A stretch of DNA of 64,000 bases from Chryseobacterium lactis (GCF_003815875.1 NZ_CP033924.1:3038001-3102000); one strand, 5' to 3'. Counted from the first letter of the stretch, positions 53,955 to 63,758 are shown. Translations and numbers: made by a program. Notes: generated from the sequence alone by a model not told the origin.

Positions 53955-55745
53955 ATGTCAAAAGAGACAAATTCAGCAGAGGTTTTATTAAACCAAAACG
54001 TAGCACCAGAACAATTTGATTGGGATTCTTTCGAATCAGGTCTTGATGCAGATGCGAGAAAAGAAAAAAGCGACTTAGAAGAAATCTACAACGGATCTCT
54101 TAACAGCCTAAACGATAATGACGTTTTAGTTGGTAGAGTAGTAAGATTAACTGACAAAGAAGCTATCGTAGACATCAATTTCAAATCTGAAGGTGTTATT
54201 TCTCTTAACGAATTCCGTTACAACCAAGGCCTTAAAGTAGGTGACGAGGTAGAAGTAATGGTTGACAAGAGAGAAGACAAAACTGGTCAATTACAATTAT
54301 CTCACAGAAAAGCTAGAACGCTTAAAGCTTGGGATAAAGTAAACGAACTTCACGAAACTGGAGAAATCGTTAACGGTTTTGTTAAATCAAGAACTAAAGG
54401 TGGTATGATCGTTGACGTTCACGGAATCGAAGCATTCTTACCTGGTTCTCAAATTGACGTTAAGCCAATTAAAGATTACGATCAGTTCGTAGGAAAAACT
54501 ATGGAGTTCAAAGTTGTGAAAATCAACCCTGAGTTCAAAAACGTAGTAGTTTCTCACAAAGCATTGATCGAAGCAGATATCGAAGGTCAGAAAAAAGAAA
54601 TCATCGCTCAGCTTGAAAAAGGTCAGGTTCTTGAAGGTACTGTTAAGAATATCACTTCTTACGGTGTATTCATTGACTTAGGTGGTGTAGATGGATTGAT
54701 CCACATTACAGACCTTTCTTGGTCTAGAGTGAACCACCCATCTGAAATCCTTGAGGACGGACAAACTGTGAAAGTTGTAATCCTTGACTTCGATGATGAG
54801 AAAACAAGAATCCAGTTAGGTATGAAGCAATTAGAAGCTCATCCTTGGGATGCTCTTTCTGCTGACATGAAAGTTGGTGACAAAGTAAAAGGAAAAGTAG
54901 TAGTTCTTGCTGACTATGGCGCATTCGTAGAAATCGCTCCAGGTGTTGAAGGATTAATCCACGTTTCTGAAATGTCTTGGTCTACTCACTTAAGATCTGC
55001 AGGAGATTTCGTAAAAGTAGGTGATGAAGTAGAAGCTGAAGTATTAACTTTAGATAGAGAAGAAAGAAAAATTTCTCTTGGTATCAAGCAATTGTCTAAA
55101 GATCCATGGGAAAACATCGAAGCTAAGTATCCAGTTGGATCTCAGCATGTAGGAACTGTAAGAAACTTCACTAACTTTGGTGTATTCGTAGAGTTAGAAG
55201 AAGGTATCGACGGATTAATCTACATCTCTGATCTTTCTTGGACTAAGAAAATCAAGCACCCATCTGAGTTCTGTGCAGTAGGTGATAAATTAGATGTTGT
55301 AGTTCTTGAATTAGATATCCAAGCTAGAAGATTATCTCTAGGTCACAAGCAATTGACTGAAAACCCATGGGATAAATTCGAAACTAAATATGCTGAAGGA
55401 ACTATCCACGCTGGTAAAGCTGTAGAAGTTCACGATAAAGGAGCTTCTGTACAATTCGAAGATGTTGAGGTTGAAGCTTTCTGCCCTTCAAGATTATTAG
55501 AGAAAGAAGATGGATCTAAAATCAAGAAAGGTGAAGATGCTCAATTCAAAGTAATCGAATTCAACAAAGAATTCAAGAGAGTTGTAGTTTCTCACACAGG
55601 TATCTTCAGAGACGAAGAAAAGAAAAACGTTAAAGAATCTTCTTCTAGAAACGTATCTTCTTCTTCAAACAATGAAGAAAGATCTACTCTTGGAGACATC
55701 GATGCATTAGCAGAGTTGAAAAGAAAAATGGAAGAAGGTAAATAA
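53955..55745 (+). CDS. rpsA: 30S ribosomal protein S1
   Basis: A 596-residue ribosomal protein that binds mRNA leaders and unfolds them on the 30S subunit. It has six S1 (OB-fold) repeats: about residues 48-110 (VLVGRVVRLTDKEAIVDINF), 124-190, 210-276 (VLEGTVKNITSYGVFIDLGG), 295-361 (KGKVVVLADYGAFVEIAPG), 380-448 (GTVRNFTNFGVFVELEEG) and 465-540, which is the most divergent. A Ser-rich linker (NVKESSSRNVSSSSNNEE) and a short helical tail end the protein. Codon use is notably uniform, as expected for a highly expressed gene. It has its own strong promoter and terminator. Confidence 0.97.
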   Translation: MSKETNSAEVLLNQNVAPEQFDWDSFESGLDADARKEKSDLEEIYNGSLNSLNDNDVLVGRVVRLTDKEAIVDINFKSEGVISLNEFRYNQGLKVGDEVEVMVDKREDKTGQLQLSHRKARTLKAWDKVNELHETGEIVNGFVKSRTKGGMIVDVHGIEAFLPGSQIDVKPIKDYDQFVGKTMEFKVVKINPEFKNVVVSHKALIEADIEGQKKEIIAQLEKGQVLEGTVKNITSYGVFIDLGGVDGLIHITDLSWSRVNHPSEILEDGQTVKVVILDFDDEKTRIQLGMKQLEAHPWDALSADMKVGDKVKGKVVVLADYGAFVEIAPGVEGLIHVSEMSWSTHLRSAGDFVKVGDEVEAEVLTLDREERKISLGIKQLSKDPWENIEAKYPVGSQHVGTVRNFTNFGVFVELEEGIDGLIYISDLSWTKKIKHPSEFCAVGDKLDVVVLELDIQARRLSLGHKQLTENPWDKFETKYAEGTIHAGKAVEVHDKGASVQFEDVEVEAFCPSRLLEKEDGSKIKKGEDAQFKVIEFNKEFKRVVVSHTGIFRDEEKKNVKESSSRNVSSSSNNEERSTLGDIDALAELKRKMEEGK

Positions 55746-55768
55746 TCTTTGAACCATTGAAATATAAG

Positions 55769-55797
55769 GAGCCGCTCATTTTGAGCGGCTTTTTTTG
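55769..55797 (+). terminator. Rho-independent terminator of rpsA
   Basis: The stem agccgctca / tgagcggct around ttt is followed by seven T, 23 bases after the stop. Confidence 0.9.
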
Positions 55798-55942
55798 TGG
55801 CTTAAAAAAAAATGATGTTTATACAATTTCGTTTTTATTAATATTTAATGAATATTTTAAAGTTAATAAAAAGTTAATAGTTTAAAATATTCATTTATTG
55901 ATGGTAATAATATTATTTTTATACAAATCTAATTTTAAAACC

Positions 55943-57364
55943 ATGAAAAAAACATTTTTATTCTTTCTGTTTGCATTTTTGGTGTCCTGGAATTCTCTAA
56001 AGGCCCAGACGGATTATATTATCTGTCTCGACAATGGATCCACGGTCACTGATGCACGTTTCAAGGATATGCGACTTACAGCTATTAAATTAATTGAACG
56101 CCTTGTTGCCTGTCATCCTAAGAACAGATATGCGGTCGTTCATTATGGAGCCGGTTTCAACACCGGATCAAGTTTAGGCCTTATTCCCAGAATTTATATT
56201 GAAAGTGACTTTGTCAACGGTTCATATCCGGATCCATATGTAACGAGAAGGCTTAATTATGGGCAGCATTTTCATGAAGCCTTAGGATTAATTGGAAATG
56301 CATTAGATGGAAGCTATAATTCTGAAATTGTAAGTCCTCAAACATCTCTACATCAAAACCCAGGTTCTAAACTTGTAGTAGTCGTAATTTCTGATGGTTC
56401 CCGAAATAGTGGTGACTTATCTACAGGTTCATATTTGGTTAATTATTATGATACAACAATGAATGCTCCTGGTGCCTTTAAAAATGTGACCAAGTTTAAA
56501 GTAGGCAGAGGAGCAAAATTTGCGATGATACACATGAGCCCCAATGCTCAGGCTACGGCAGCAGCAGCTTCTATAGCAAGTGCAGGAGGATCTTACAACG
56601 GTGCGGTTGAAACGAATACTGATGATCCTGATAATGGAATGTTGCCGCGTCTTTATTACCCTAGAAATTACTCTTTCATTTTTGATTCTGTATCAGATAT
56701 GCCGAACTTTGACGAATTAGTTCAGAATATATGCAGTCCTTCACCGGAAGTAGGAAGTCTTAAATTCTATTATGAGTTTAATTGTGGTACGCCATCTGAC
56801 TTCAATATATACGGTTATTTCACTATACCTGCCGGATCTACAGTGACGAATGGTAAGCTGGTGCTAAGAAATATTAATACAGGTGCTGATTACGGGGTTT
56901 CTACAACACCTATGATCTCAGGAAATCAGATTTATTTTCATTTTTATCCTTCAGATATCTCTGTGCCTACAGGATCAACGGATAAATATAAATTCATCAT
57001 GACTGTTCAGTATTCTACTCCTGGAGGAGGAGTTGAGGAAGCTGTTAGCTGGAATCATTATCCGTTCTTTCCATATGATCTGGATTTGGCAGGTACATGT
57101 ACAAGAGGTGTACCTGGACCTGAAACAGGGAGTCTTGCTATGACACCTAATCCTACAGAAGGAGCTTTTACGGTAATGTTGAATAAAGAAGTAACATCCG
57201 GAAAATTAGAAATACTGGATCTTAATGGTAATATTATTTCTACAAAAACCATGAAGGGCAAAATGTTTGAAAGTGATCTAAGAACCCAGCGACAGGGCAT
57301 ATATATTGTAAAAGTTACATCAGATAAAAATGAAATTTTTACAGGGAAAATTATTAAAAAATAA
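55943..57364 (+). CDS. Secreted VWA-like protein with T9SS type A sorting domain
   Basis: A 473-residue exported protein. The start at ATG 55943 yields a proper signal peptide (MKKTFLFFLFAFLVSWNSLKA). Frame-compatible codons upstream (55898) would add a non-signal extension. The mature part begins with a von Willebrand A-like fold (about residues 22-270): DYIICLDNGSTVTDARF at the first strand, and KLVVVVISDGSRNSG near residue 145. The MIDAS-like motif reads DNGST instead of DxSxS, so metal-dependent adhesion may be altered. A beta-sandwich domain follows (about 275-395), and the last ~75 residues are a type A sorting domain (MTPNPTEGAFTVML ... GKIIKK). The ligand is unknown. Confidence 0.85.
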   Translation: MKKTFLFFLFAFLVSWNSLKAQTDYIICLDNGSTVTDARFKDMRLTAIKLIERLVACHPKNRYAVVHYGAGFNTGSSLGLIPRIYIESDFVNGSYPDPYVTRRLNYGQHFHEALGLIGNALDGSYNSEIVSPQTSLHQNPGSKLVVVVISDGSRNSGDLSTGSYLVNYYDTTMNAPGAFKNVTKFKVGRGAKFAMIHMSPNAQATAAAASIASAGGSYNGAVETNTDDPDNGMLPRLYYPRNYSFIFDSVSDMPNFDELVQNICSPSPEVGSLKFYYEFNCGTPSDFNIYGYFTIPAGSTVTNGKLVLRNINTGADYGVSTTPMISGNQIYFHFYPSDISVPTGSTDKYKFIMTVQYSTPGGGVEEAVSWNHYPFFPYDLDLAGTCTRGVPGPETGSLAMTPNPTEGAFTVMLNKEVTSGKLEILDLNGNIISTKTMKGKMFESDLRTQRQGIYIVKVTSDKNEIFTGKIIKK

Positions 57365-57371
57365 TTATAAT

Positions 57372-57402
57372 GAAGGCTGCTCAAAGGAGTAGCCTTTTTT
57401 AT
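57372..57402 (+). terminator. Rho-independent terminator
   Basis: The stem aaggctgctc / gagtagcctt (one wobble) is followed by a T-run, nine bases after the VWA-like gene. Confidence 0.85.
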
Positions 57403-57605
57403 TTTTTAACCTGAAATTTCAATTATTTAATTATTGTTAAATAAGGTATAATTAATATAAATGCTGTATTAATAGTGTTTTGAATAATTTTTAATTCATT
57501 TATTTGTTTCTATTTTTCGTTTATATTGATTATTTATATTAAAAAAAAATTAAAAATGCTTTTTTTATATTGATTATTTGTAGATTAGCGGCTTTAATAG
57601 TGAAT

Positions 57606-60218
57606 ATGAAAAACAAAACTCTACCTATTTTATTTGCGGTATTTTCTGCATTTCCAACGATATTGTTTGGTCAAGACAATGAAAGTGTAATAAAAAGTTA
57701 TATTTCTCAAAATAAAATAAGAGAATATAAGAAGTCAGATCTTAATAATTTTATTGTAGATAATGTAGATCAGTCAAAATCTTTAAACGGGAATGTTGTA
57801 AAATTTCTGCAAACCTATAATGGCCTGCCAATCCATAGTTCTGTAGGAACTGCCTTGATTAAGGATAACAAGGTTGTGTATTATACGGATAATTTTGTGA
57901 AAGATTATAAAGTTGCTACTTCGGGTAACGCCGTAATCAATAAAAGTGACGCTCTTCAAAAGATAGCTTCCGAGTTAAAAAATTCTGATATTGCCAATTT
58001 TACGATTCAAGGCTTTTTAGAGAAAAATAAAAATTCATCTGCAAATCAAAGATTGGTATATGTAAATGATGAAAACGGAAATTTACGATTAGCTTACGAA
58101 TATGTTCTAATGGAGCCAAAGTCTTCCAATTATTGGAATATTGTTGTAGATGCTAATAACGGTCAGATTCTTGAAAAGAATAACTTAACATTATCTTGTA
58201 ATTTCCGCCCTGATTCTTATGCATCAGAAATTGGACATGATCATTCCGATCATCTGAAAAACCTGGCTATTGGTCCGGTGAATCAGCAGAAGCAAAACGA
58301 TTTCTCGTTCCTTTTACCAGATAATGCTTCCTATAATGTATTCCCAATGCCGATTGAGTCTCCAACGTTTGGTTCAAGATCAATTATTACGAACCCTTGG
58401 ATTATGGCAGCGTCTCCAGAAGGTTGGCATTCTGACGGAACCAATCATTATACTTATACCAGAGGAAACAATGTGTATACCTATGAAGATACAGCAGGTA
58501 CCAATGCTATTGGAAATACTGCGGATGGTGGAGTAACAAGAAATTTTGATTTCCCTTTCAGCATCAATGGAACACCTGCAGCTAATCAAAATGCAGCAAT
58601 TACGAACTTGTTTTATTTAAACAATAGAATTCATGATGTTTTCTATCAGTTCGGATTTACAGAATCAGCGAAAAACTTCCAGCAAAACAACTTTGGAAAA
58701 GGAGGATTAGATGATGACTCAGTATATGCAGAAGCACAAGATGGCGGAGGTACAAATAATGCTAACTTTGCTTCCCCTCCGGATAGTTATAACCCTAGAA
58801 TGCAGATGTATCTTTGGTCGCCCGTAAACAGAAAATTCTATTATAATGCTCCTGGTGCAGCAATTCCCCGCCAACCAGTAGTAGGAACAGCAGATTTTGG
58901 AGCGGCATTAAGTGTTGCAGGAACTACAGGAGATATAAAATTATCTCCGGTTTCCGACGGCTGTACAGCTTTACCGGCAGGTTCACTAACGGAAAAGATC
59001 GGGTTAGTGGAAAGAGGAACATGTTCATTTGTGATTAAGTCTAAAAATCTCCAGGATGCGGGCGCTATTGCTACTATTATTTATAATAATGATGTTAACG
59101 GAGATACATTGAATAATATGACAGGAGTTGATCCTACCGTTATAATTCCTACTATACTTATCGGAAGATCTGAAGGCACTTACATTAAAGGCTTGCTTAC
59201 GGCTAATACAACAGTAAATGTTACATTGAAAAATGATCCGGCAACAAGCATCACTCCGGATGGAAGTTTCGATAATGGAATTGTAACCCATGAATACGGC
59301 CACGGAATATCCAACAGATTAACGGGTACCGGATACAACTGTCTGAATTCAGGAGCTGATAAAGAACAAATGGGTGAAGGATGGTCTGATTTCTTTGCCT
59401 TGATGCTGACGAATAAAGCAGGTGATAATGCTTCCGTACCAAGAGGAATGGGAACCTACGTAATGGGTCAGCCTACCACTGGTATAGGAATTCGACCTGC
59501 AAAATATTCTCCAGATTTTGGAATCAATAGTTTTACTTATGGAAATACAAACGGAATGGAGTATAATAACGGATCTGCTATCGTTCCTGATGTTCACTCT
59601 ATCGGTTTTGTATGGGCTACAATGCTTTGGGATCTTCACTGGAAATATGTTGAAAAATACGGATATTCATCTGATGTACTGGCTAATACGACAAATGGAA
59701 GTACAAGAGTACTGCAGATAGTAACTGATGCTTTAAAACTTCAGGGATGTAATCCTACATTTATTGATGGAAGAAATGCTATATTAGCTGCAGATGTAAA
59801 CAGTAACCTTGGACAGGACAAATGTATGATCTGGAATGTTTTTGCAAAAAGAGGTTTAGGAGTAAATGCTTCACCAGGATCAAAAACGAATATTAATGAT
59901 CAGGTACAAGACTTCACAGTGCCGGCAGAATGTAATACTCTGGCAACAAGTGAAGTGAAATCTGTTAAAGAAAATAAGATTTCTATTTATCCAAACCCTG
60001 CTAAAGATGAATTCTTCATCAGTTTCCCAACCAATACTCTTGGTAAAGTAAGTGTTGAATTGTATGACATGTCAGGTAAATTGGTTTCTTCAGAAGATAA
60101 AATTTCACCGGATGCTAAAAAAGCAATCTCTACAAACGCTTTAGTGAACGGAACCTATCTTGTAAAAGTAAAAGGATTAGGTTTTGAATCCTCATCTAAA
60201 GTAATCGTAAAAAAATAA
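57606..60218 (+). CDS. Secreted M36 (fungalysin) metalloprotease with PA domain and T9SS type A sorting domain
   Basis: An 870-residue zinc endopeptidase. The start at ATG 57606 gives the signal peptide MKNKTLPILFAVFSAFPTIL; the frame is open to 57570 but without signal character. An FTP propeptide (about residues 40-110, LQTYNGLPIHSSVGTALI) and a PepSY-like segment come first. The M36 catalytic domain (about 215-760) has HEYGHGISNRL near residue 562 (two His ligands, catalytic Glu) and GEGWSDFFALM (third ligand Glu). A protease-associated domain (about 425-545, GLVERGTCSFVIKSKNLQDAGA) is inserted before the active site. A type A sorting domain (ISIYPNPAKDEFFIS ... SSKVIVKK) closes the protein. 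It should degrade proteins outside the cell. Confidence 0.94.
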   Translation: MKNKTLPILFAVFSAFPTILFGQDNESVIKSYISQNKIREYKKSDLNNFIVDNVDQSKSLNGNVVKFLQTYNGLPIHSSVGTALIKDNKVVYYTDNFVKDYKVATSGNAVINKSDALQKIASELKNSDIANFTIQGFLEKNKNSSANQRLVYVNDENGNLRLAYEYVLMEPKSSNYWNIVVDANNGQILEKNNLTLSCNFRPDSYASEIGHDHSDHLKNLAIGPVNQQKQNDFSFLLPDNASYNVFPMPIESPTFGSRSIITNPWIMAASPEGWHSDGTNHYTYTRGNNVYTYEDTAGTNAIGNTADGGVTRNFDFPFSINGTPAANQNAAITNLFYLNNRIHDVFYQFGFTESAKNFQQNNFGKGGLDDDSVYAEAQDGGGTNNANFASPPDSYNPRMQMYLWSPVNRKFYYNAPGAAIPRQPVVGTADFGAALSVAGTTGDIKLSPVSDGCTALPAGSLTEKIGLVERGTCSFVIKSKNLQDAGAIATIIYNNDVNGDTLNNMTGVDPTVIIPTILIGRSEGTYIKGLLTANTTVNVTLKNDPATSITPDGSFDNGIVTHEYGHGISNRLTGTGYNCLNSGADKEQMGEGWSDFFALMLTNKAGDNASVPRGMGTYVMGQPTTGIGIRPAKYSPDFGINSFTYGNTNGMEYNNGSAIVPDVHSIGFVWATMLWDLHWKYVEKYGYSSDVLANTTNGSTRVLQIVTDALKLQGCNPTFIDGRNAILAADVNSNLGQDKCMIWNVFAKRGLGVNASPGSKTNINDQVQDFTVPAECNTLATSEVKSVKENKISIYPNPAKDEFFISFPTNTLGKVSVELYDMSGKLVSSEDKISPDAKKAISTNALVNGTYLVKVKGLGFESSSKVIVKK

Positions 60219-60240
60219 ACTTATATCACCAATATTTAGG

Positions 60241-60272
60241 ATCGCCACAAGCTTGCTTGTGGCGATTTTATT
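60241..60272 (+). terminator. Rho-independent terminator
   Basis: The perfect stem atcgccacaag / cttgtggcgat around cttg is followed by a T-rich tract, 22 bases after the M36 protease. Confidence 0.85.
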
Positions 60273-60316
60273 TATCTATTACCATAACACTTCCGACTAC
60301 TTTAATTTTTAAGTTG

Positions 60317-60324
60317 TAACTTTG
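60317..60324 (+). promoter_or_regulatory. -7 element of the DMT transporter gene (TAACTTTG)
   Basis: An exact TAnnTTTG match, 18 bases before ATG 60343. A TTG at 60322 that could be read as a start lies inside this box and is therefore rejected as a start. Confidence 0.6.
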
Positions 60325-60342
60325 CCGGCTGTTAAAAAAATT

Positions 60343-61329
60343 ATGAAGAAGAAAAATATACTAAAAGGCGTTTTATTTGTTGGGATTGGAGCTAGTATAT
60401 ATGGTATGTTGGCCACTTTTGTGAAAATGGCCTACCATGACGGTTTTACAACTTCAGAAGTTACGACTTCCCAATTTGTATTAGGTTTAATCGGGCTTTT
60501 GATCCTGAATTTTATCCAAACCCTTACCTCAAAGAAAAAATTATCAGTGCCAAATTCCAAAGAAGTCAGAATGCTAATACTGGCAGGAACTTCATTGGGG
60601 GGAACCAGTTTATTTTATTATATCGCGGTTCAATATATTAATGTGTCAATTGCTATTGTTTTGCTGATGCAGTCTGTGTGGTTCAGTGTAGTGGTAGAAA
60701 GTATTCTGGCAAGAAAACTTCCCAATGCACGAAAAGTCATTTCTGTAATCATAGTATTGCTGGGAACCGTACTGGCTACCAACCTTATTAATATGGAAAT
60801 AGAGCTTGATTGGCACGGAATCTTCTGGGGACTTATGGCAGCAGCTTCCTATACATTGACGATGTTTACTTCCAATACGCTGGCTACCCATTTACCGGTT
60901 TTCAGAAAAAGCATTATTATGCTTATTGGTGGAGCAATCGTTATTTTTGCATTTTTATTCTTTGCCCAAATAGGACCGATGTATTTTGATGGTTTAAAAT
61001 CATTGTATTTAAATTTTACAGAAAATACAGAACACATTCATTCTTTTAACTACTCAATATTCTGGACATATGGGCTTATATTAGCTCTGTTTGGAACGAT
61101 CATTCCTCCAATCTTGTTCAATATTGGATTTCCGAATGCTGGGCTAGGATTAGGAAGTATTGTTTCTTCATTAGAGTTGCCGGTTTCCGTGACCATGGCC
61201 TTTGTTTTATTAGGTGAAAAAGTGTTTTTAATACAATGGGCAGGGATCGTTCTGATTCTTTTTGCTATTGTTTTAATGAATCTGCCTTCCAGAAAAGAGA
61301 AAGAAACTCCGGTAGCGGAATTATCTTAA
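60343..61329 (+). CDS. EamA/DMT-family transporter
   Basis: A 328-residue inner-membrane transporter of the drug/metabolite superfamily with ten predicted helices in two EamA repeats. The first runs to about residue 145 (SIYGMLATFVKMAYHDGFTT at the start). The second starts at about residue 155 (HGIFWGLMAAASYTLTMFTS). The second repeat ends with the typical SLELPVSVTMAFVLLGEKVF and QWAGIVLILFAIVLMNLPS. Such proteins export or import small metabolites; the substrate cannot be predicted. ATG 60343 is chosen because the upstream TTG lies in the promoter. Confidence 0.92.
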   Translation: MKKKNILKGVLFVGIGASIYGMLATFVKMAYHDGFTTSEVTTSQFVLGLIGLLILNFIQTLTSKKKLSVPNSKEVRMLILAGTSLGGTSLFYYIAVQYINVSIAIVLLMQSVWFSVVVESILARKLPNARKVISVIIVLLGTVLATNLINMEIELDWHGIFWGLMAAASYTLTMFTSNTLATHLPVFRKSIIMLIGGAIVIFAFLFFAQIGPMYFDGLKSLYLNFTENTEHIHSFNYSIFWTYGLILALFGTIIPPILFNIGFPNAGLGLGSIVSSLELPVSVTMAFVLLGEKVFLIQWAGIVLILFAIVLMNLPSRKEKETPVAELS

Positions 61330-61356
61330 AAAATATTTAAATAAAAATAACAGTTG

Positions 61357-61387
61357 AAAACCGTTCCTTTTGGAGCGGTTTTTTTAA
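61357..61387 (+). terminator. Rho-independent terminator
   Basis: The stem aaaccgttcc / ggagcggttt (one wobble) with a T-run follows the transporter gene. Confidence 0.85.
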
Positions 61388-61412
61388 TTTTAAACATCTA
61401 AATTAAAATTTC

Positions 61413-62405
61413 ATGAAATATTTCAGAAGCACAATGGTTGTTTTGATATTCGTCGTTACCTCTGCTTTATCTGCGCAGGTTAGACCATTGGATGCAACAT
61501 TATCCGATTACAAATATCCTTATGAAGTTCATTTTCTCAATTTCAAATCCCAGGACAATGAGTTGAAAATGGCGTATATGGATGTGAAACCACAAAAAGC
61601 CAACGGAAAAACAATTATGCTTCTTCATGGGAAGAATTTTAACGGAGCTTATTGGGAGAAAACGACGCGAGATTTGGTGAACAAAGGATTTCGTGTGGTA
61701 ATTCCGGACCAGATTGGCTTTGGAAAGTCTTCTAAACCCCATAATTATCAATTTTCATTCTCTCAATTGGCTGAAAATACAAAAGCAGTTCTTGATGAGC
61801 TCAAGATTGAAAAAACAATTGTATTAGGACATTCTATGGGAGGGATGGTCGCTACCCGGTTTACATTGCTATATCCGGAAAAAGTTCAAAAACTAATCCT
61901 GGAAAACCCGATCGGACTGGAAGATTATAAAACATTTGCAGCCTATCAGACCATTGATCAGGCCTATCAGTCTGAGTTGAAAAATACTGCCGAAACGTAC
62001 AAAAATTATCAGTTAAAATTCTATTATGACAACCATTGGAAAGAAGAATATCAACCATGGCTGGATTTGATTGCAGGCTGGACCTTGCATAAAGATTATC
62101 CTCAGGTGGCATGGGATGCTGCTCTGACTTCAGATATGATTTACAACCAACCTGTTTGTTATGAATTCAACAATATAAAAACTTCCACTTTACTGATTAT
62201 CGGAACCAGAGACAGAACAGCTATAGGGAAGGATAGAGCGCCCAAAGAACTTCAGCCGAAAATGGGGCAGTACCAGGAATTGGGAAAGAAAACCCAACAG
62301 CAAATTGCAGGATCAAAGCTTGTTGAACTTGAAAATGTGGGACATATTCCTCATATTGAAGTATACCCTAAGTTTTTTGAAGCTTTGTATGATTTTATAA
62401 AATAG
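61413..62405 (+). CDS. Exported alpha/beta hydrolase
   Basis: A 330-residue enzyme with a signal peptide (MKYFRSTMVVLIFVVTSALSA, cut before QVRP). The fold's landmarks are present: the oxyanion-side motif MLLHGKNFNGAYWE (near residue 70), DQIGFGKSSKP, the nucleophile elbow VLGHSMGGMVATRF (Ser near residue 142), the acid in LLIIGTRDRTAIGKD (Asp near 267), and the catalytic His in VGHIPHIEVYP (near 310). The export signal suggests action in the periplasm. The closest type I recognise is the epoxide-hydrolase/proline-iminopeptidase-like group; the substrate is unknown. I find no clear terminator downstream. Confidence 0.9.
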   Translation: MKYFRSTMVVLIFVVTSALSAQVRPLDATLSDYKYPYEVHFLNFKSQDNELKMAYMDVKPQKANGKTIMLLHGKNFNGAYWEKTTRDLVNKGFRVVIPDQIGFGKSSKPHNYQFSFSQLAENTKAVLDELKIEKTIVLGHSMGGMVATRFTLLYPEKVQKLILENPIGLEDYKTFAAYQTIDQAYQSELKNTAETYKNYQLKFYYDNHWKEEYQPWLDLIAGWTLHKDYPQVAWDAALTSDMIYNQPVCYEFNNIKTSTLLIIGTRDRTAIGKDRAPKELQPKMGQYQELGKKTQQQIAGSKLVELENVGHIPHIEVYPKFFEALYDFIK

Positions 62406-62538
62406 AATATTAAAAATATTTTTATCTAAAACCTAGGGAATTCCTTGCTATTAAAATCCTACCCGCATAACTGGTTAGGATATACATCATTATTCATTAA
62501 AGATCGATACCTGTTAATACCTTTGCTATCTGAAATTA

Positions 62539-63681
62539 TTAATCTCTTTTTGATTTGAATATCCATACAGCACCTACTCCAATTCCGGAAAAAATCAGAC
62601 AGGAGATTCCCAGATTTTGGATAAGTCCTATACCGATCAATCCCAATCCTATCAAAACATAGTAGATAAGTCCTAAAACAGCTCCTGCACTTCCGGTTTC
62701 GGTTTTATAACTGATCAGTGCCGTACTTAAAATATTAGGAATGGCAATGCTGAAGGCCATCACAATAAAGAAATAAGGAATTAAAAAGTAAATGTCTTTA
62801 TCAATCAGGAGCCAGACAAATGCAGAGGCTATAAATGTTCCCAAAGTACTTATGGTAACTAAAGTTTGTGATTGTATGTTCTTTAATAATAAAAACCTGT
62901 TAAGCCTTGCACCTGCAAATGTACCGGCGGCCAATATAATACTGCTGTATCCGAAAACATAAGATGAATATTGCCGTTCTTTAAAAATAAACGGAGCCAA
63001 TGAGTAATAAGAAAATAACAGAACATTGAAACTCATGATCAATAAACAGCATCGGATGATTTCCTGGTCTTTAAGCATTCTTTTCAACAGACTCAATAAG
63101 GTTTGAAAACTAACTTCATTCTTTGAATGATGGGTTTCTGAAATTCTTTTTACAGAAAGAATATAAAATAGCACAGCCAGCAAGCATAAGGTAATAAAAA
63201 CTCCCTGATGTCCGGAGGATACAGCCAGTAATGATCCCGTAAGCATTCCTATAATCGGGCTTATGGAAAGACCGATGCCAATCCAGGAAAATACTTTGCT
63301 GATATTATCTTTGTCATAGGTATCTCTTAAGATCGTTTGGGTGACAATGGAACCGACAGAAATCCCAAAAGCTGAAATGATTCTGGCACCCAGTAAAATG
63401 ATAAAATCAGGAGCTATAATAGCAGCCAAAGTTCCGATTCCATAGGTAATCAGTCCATATTCCAATGATTTTTTTCTTCCGATTCTGTCACATTGTATTC
63501 CCCAGAATGCTACACCTATCGCAAAAGCAATAAAGTACAAGCTGATCGTCAAAGTTGCAGATTCTTCTTTCACTCCGAATTTTTCCTGTACCATCGGTAA
63601 AACCGGACTGTAAATGGTTTCTACAAACTGTGGAAGCATAACCAGTAAAGTCAAAAGCCACAGTTGATTTGTCTTTTTCAT
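62539..63681 (-). CDS. MFS drug-efflux transporter (Bcr/CflA-like)
   Basis: A 380-residue, 12-helix major-facilitator transporter. Helix 1 begins LWLLTLLVMLPQFVETIYSP, as in Bcr/CflA drug:H+ antiporters. Loop 2-3 has the motif WGIQCDRIGRKKSLEYG (motif A: GxxxDRxGRK). Motif-C-like GIGLSISPIIGMLTGSLLAV lies in helix 5. Length fits the ~380-400 residue group. The gene is divergent from an AraC-family regulator gene 77 bases away, an arrangement that often means the regulator controls the pump. The drug or metabolite is not predictable from sequence. Confidence 0.92.
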   Translation of the reverse strand: MKKTNQLWLLTLLVMLPQFVETIYSPVLPMVQEKFGVKEESATLTISLYFIAFAIGVAFWGIQCDRIGRKKSLEYGLITYGIGTLAAIIAPDFIILLGARIISAFGISVGSIVTQTILRDTYDKDNISKVFSWIGIGLSISPIIGMLTGSLLAVSSGHQGVFITLCLLAVLFYILSVKRISETHHSKNEVSFQTLLSLLKRMLKDQEIIRCCLLIMSFNVLLFSYYSLAPFIFKERQYSSYVFGYSSIILAAGTFAGARLNRFLLLKNIQSQTLVTISTLGTFIASAFVWLLIDKDIYFLIPYFFIVMAFSIAIPNILSTALISYKTETGSAGAVLGLIYYVLIGLGLIGIGLIQNLGISCLIFSGIGVGAVWIFKSKRD

Positions 63682-63758
63682 TTTTTTTTCTGCAAAGTTT
63701 CCAAAAAAACAAGGTATATTTATAATGATATAAAAACAAAAAATATCAAAAATAGGAC

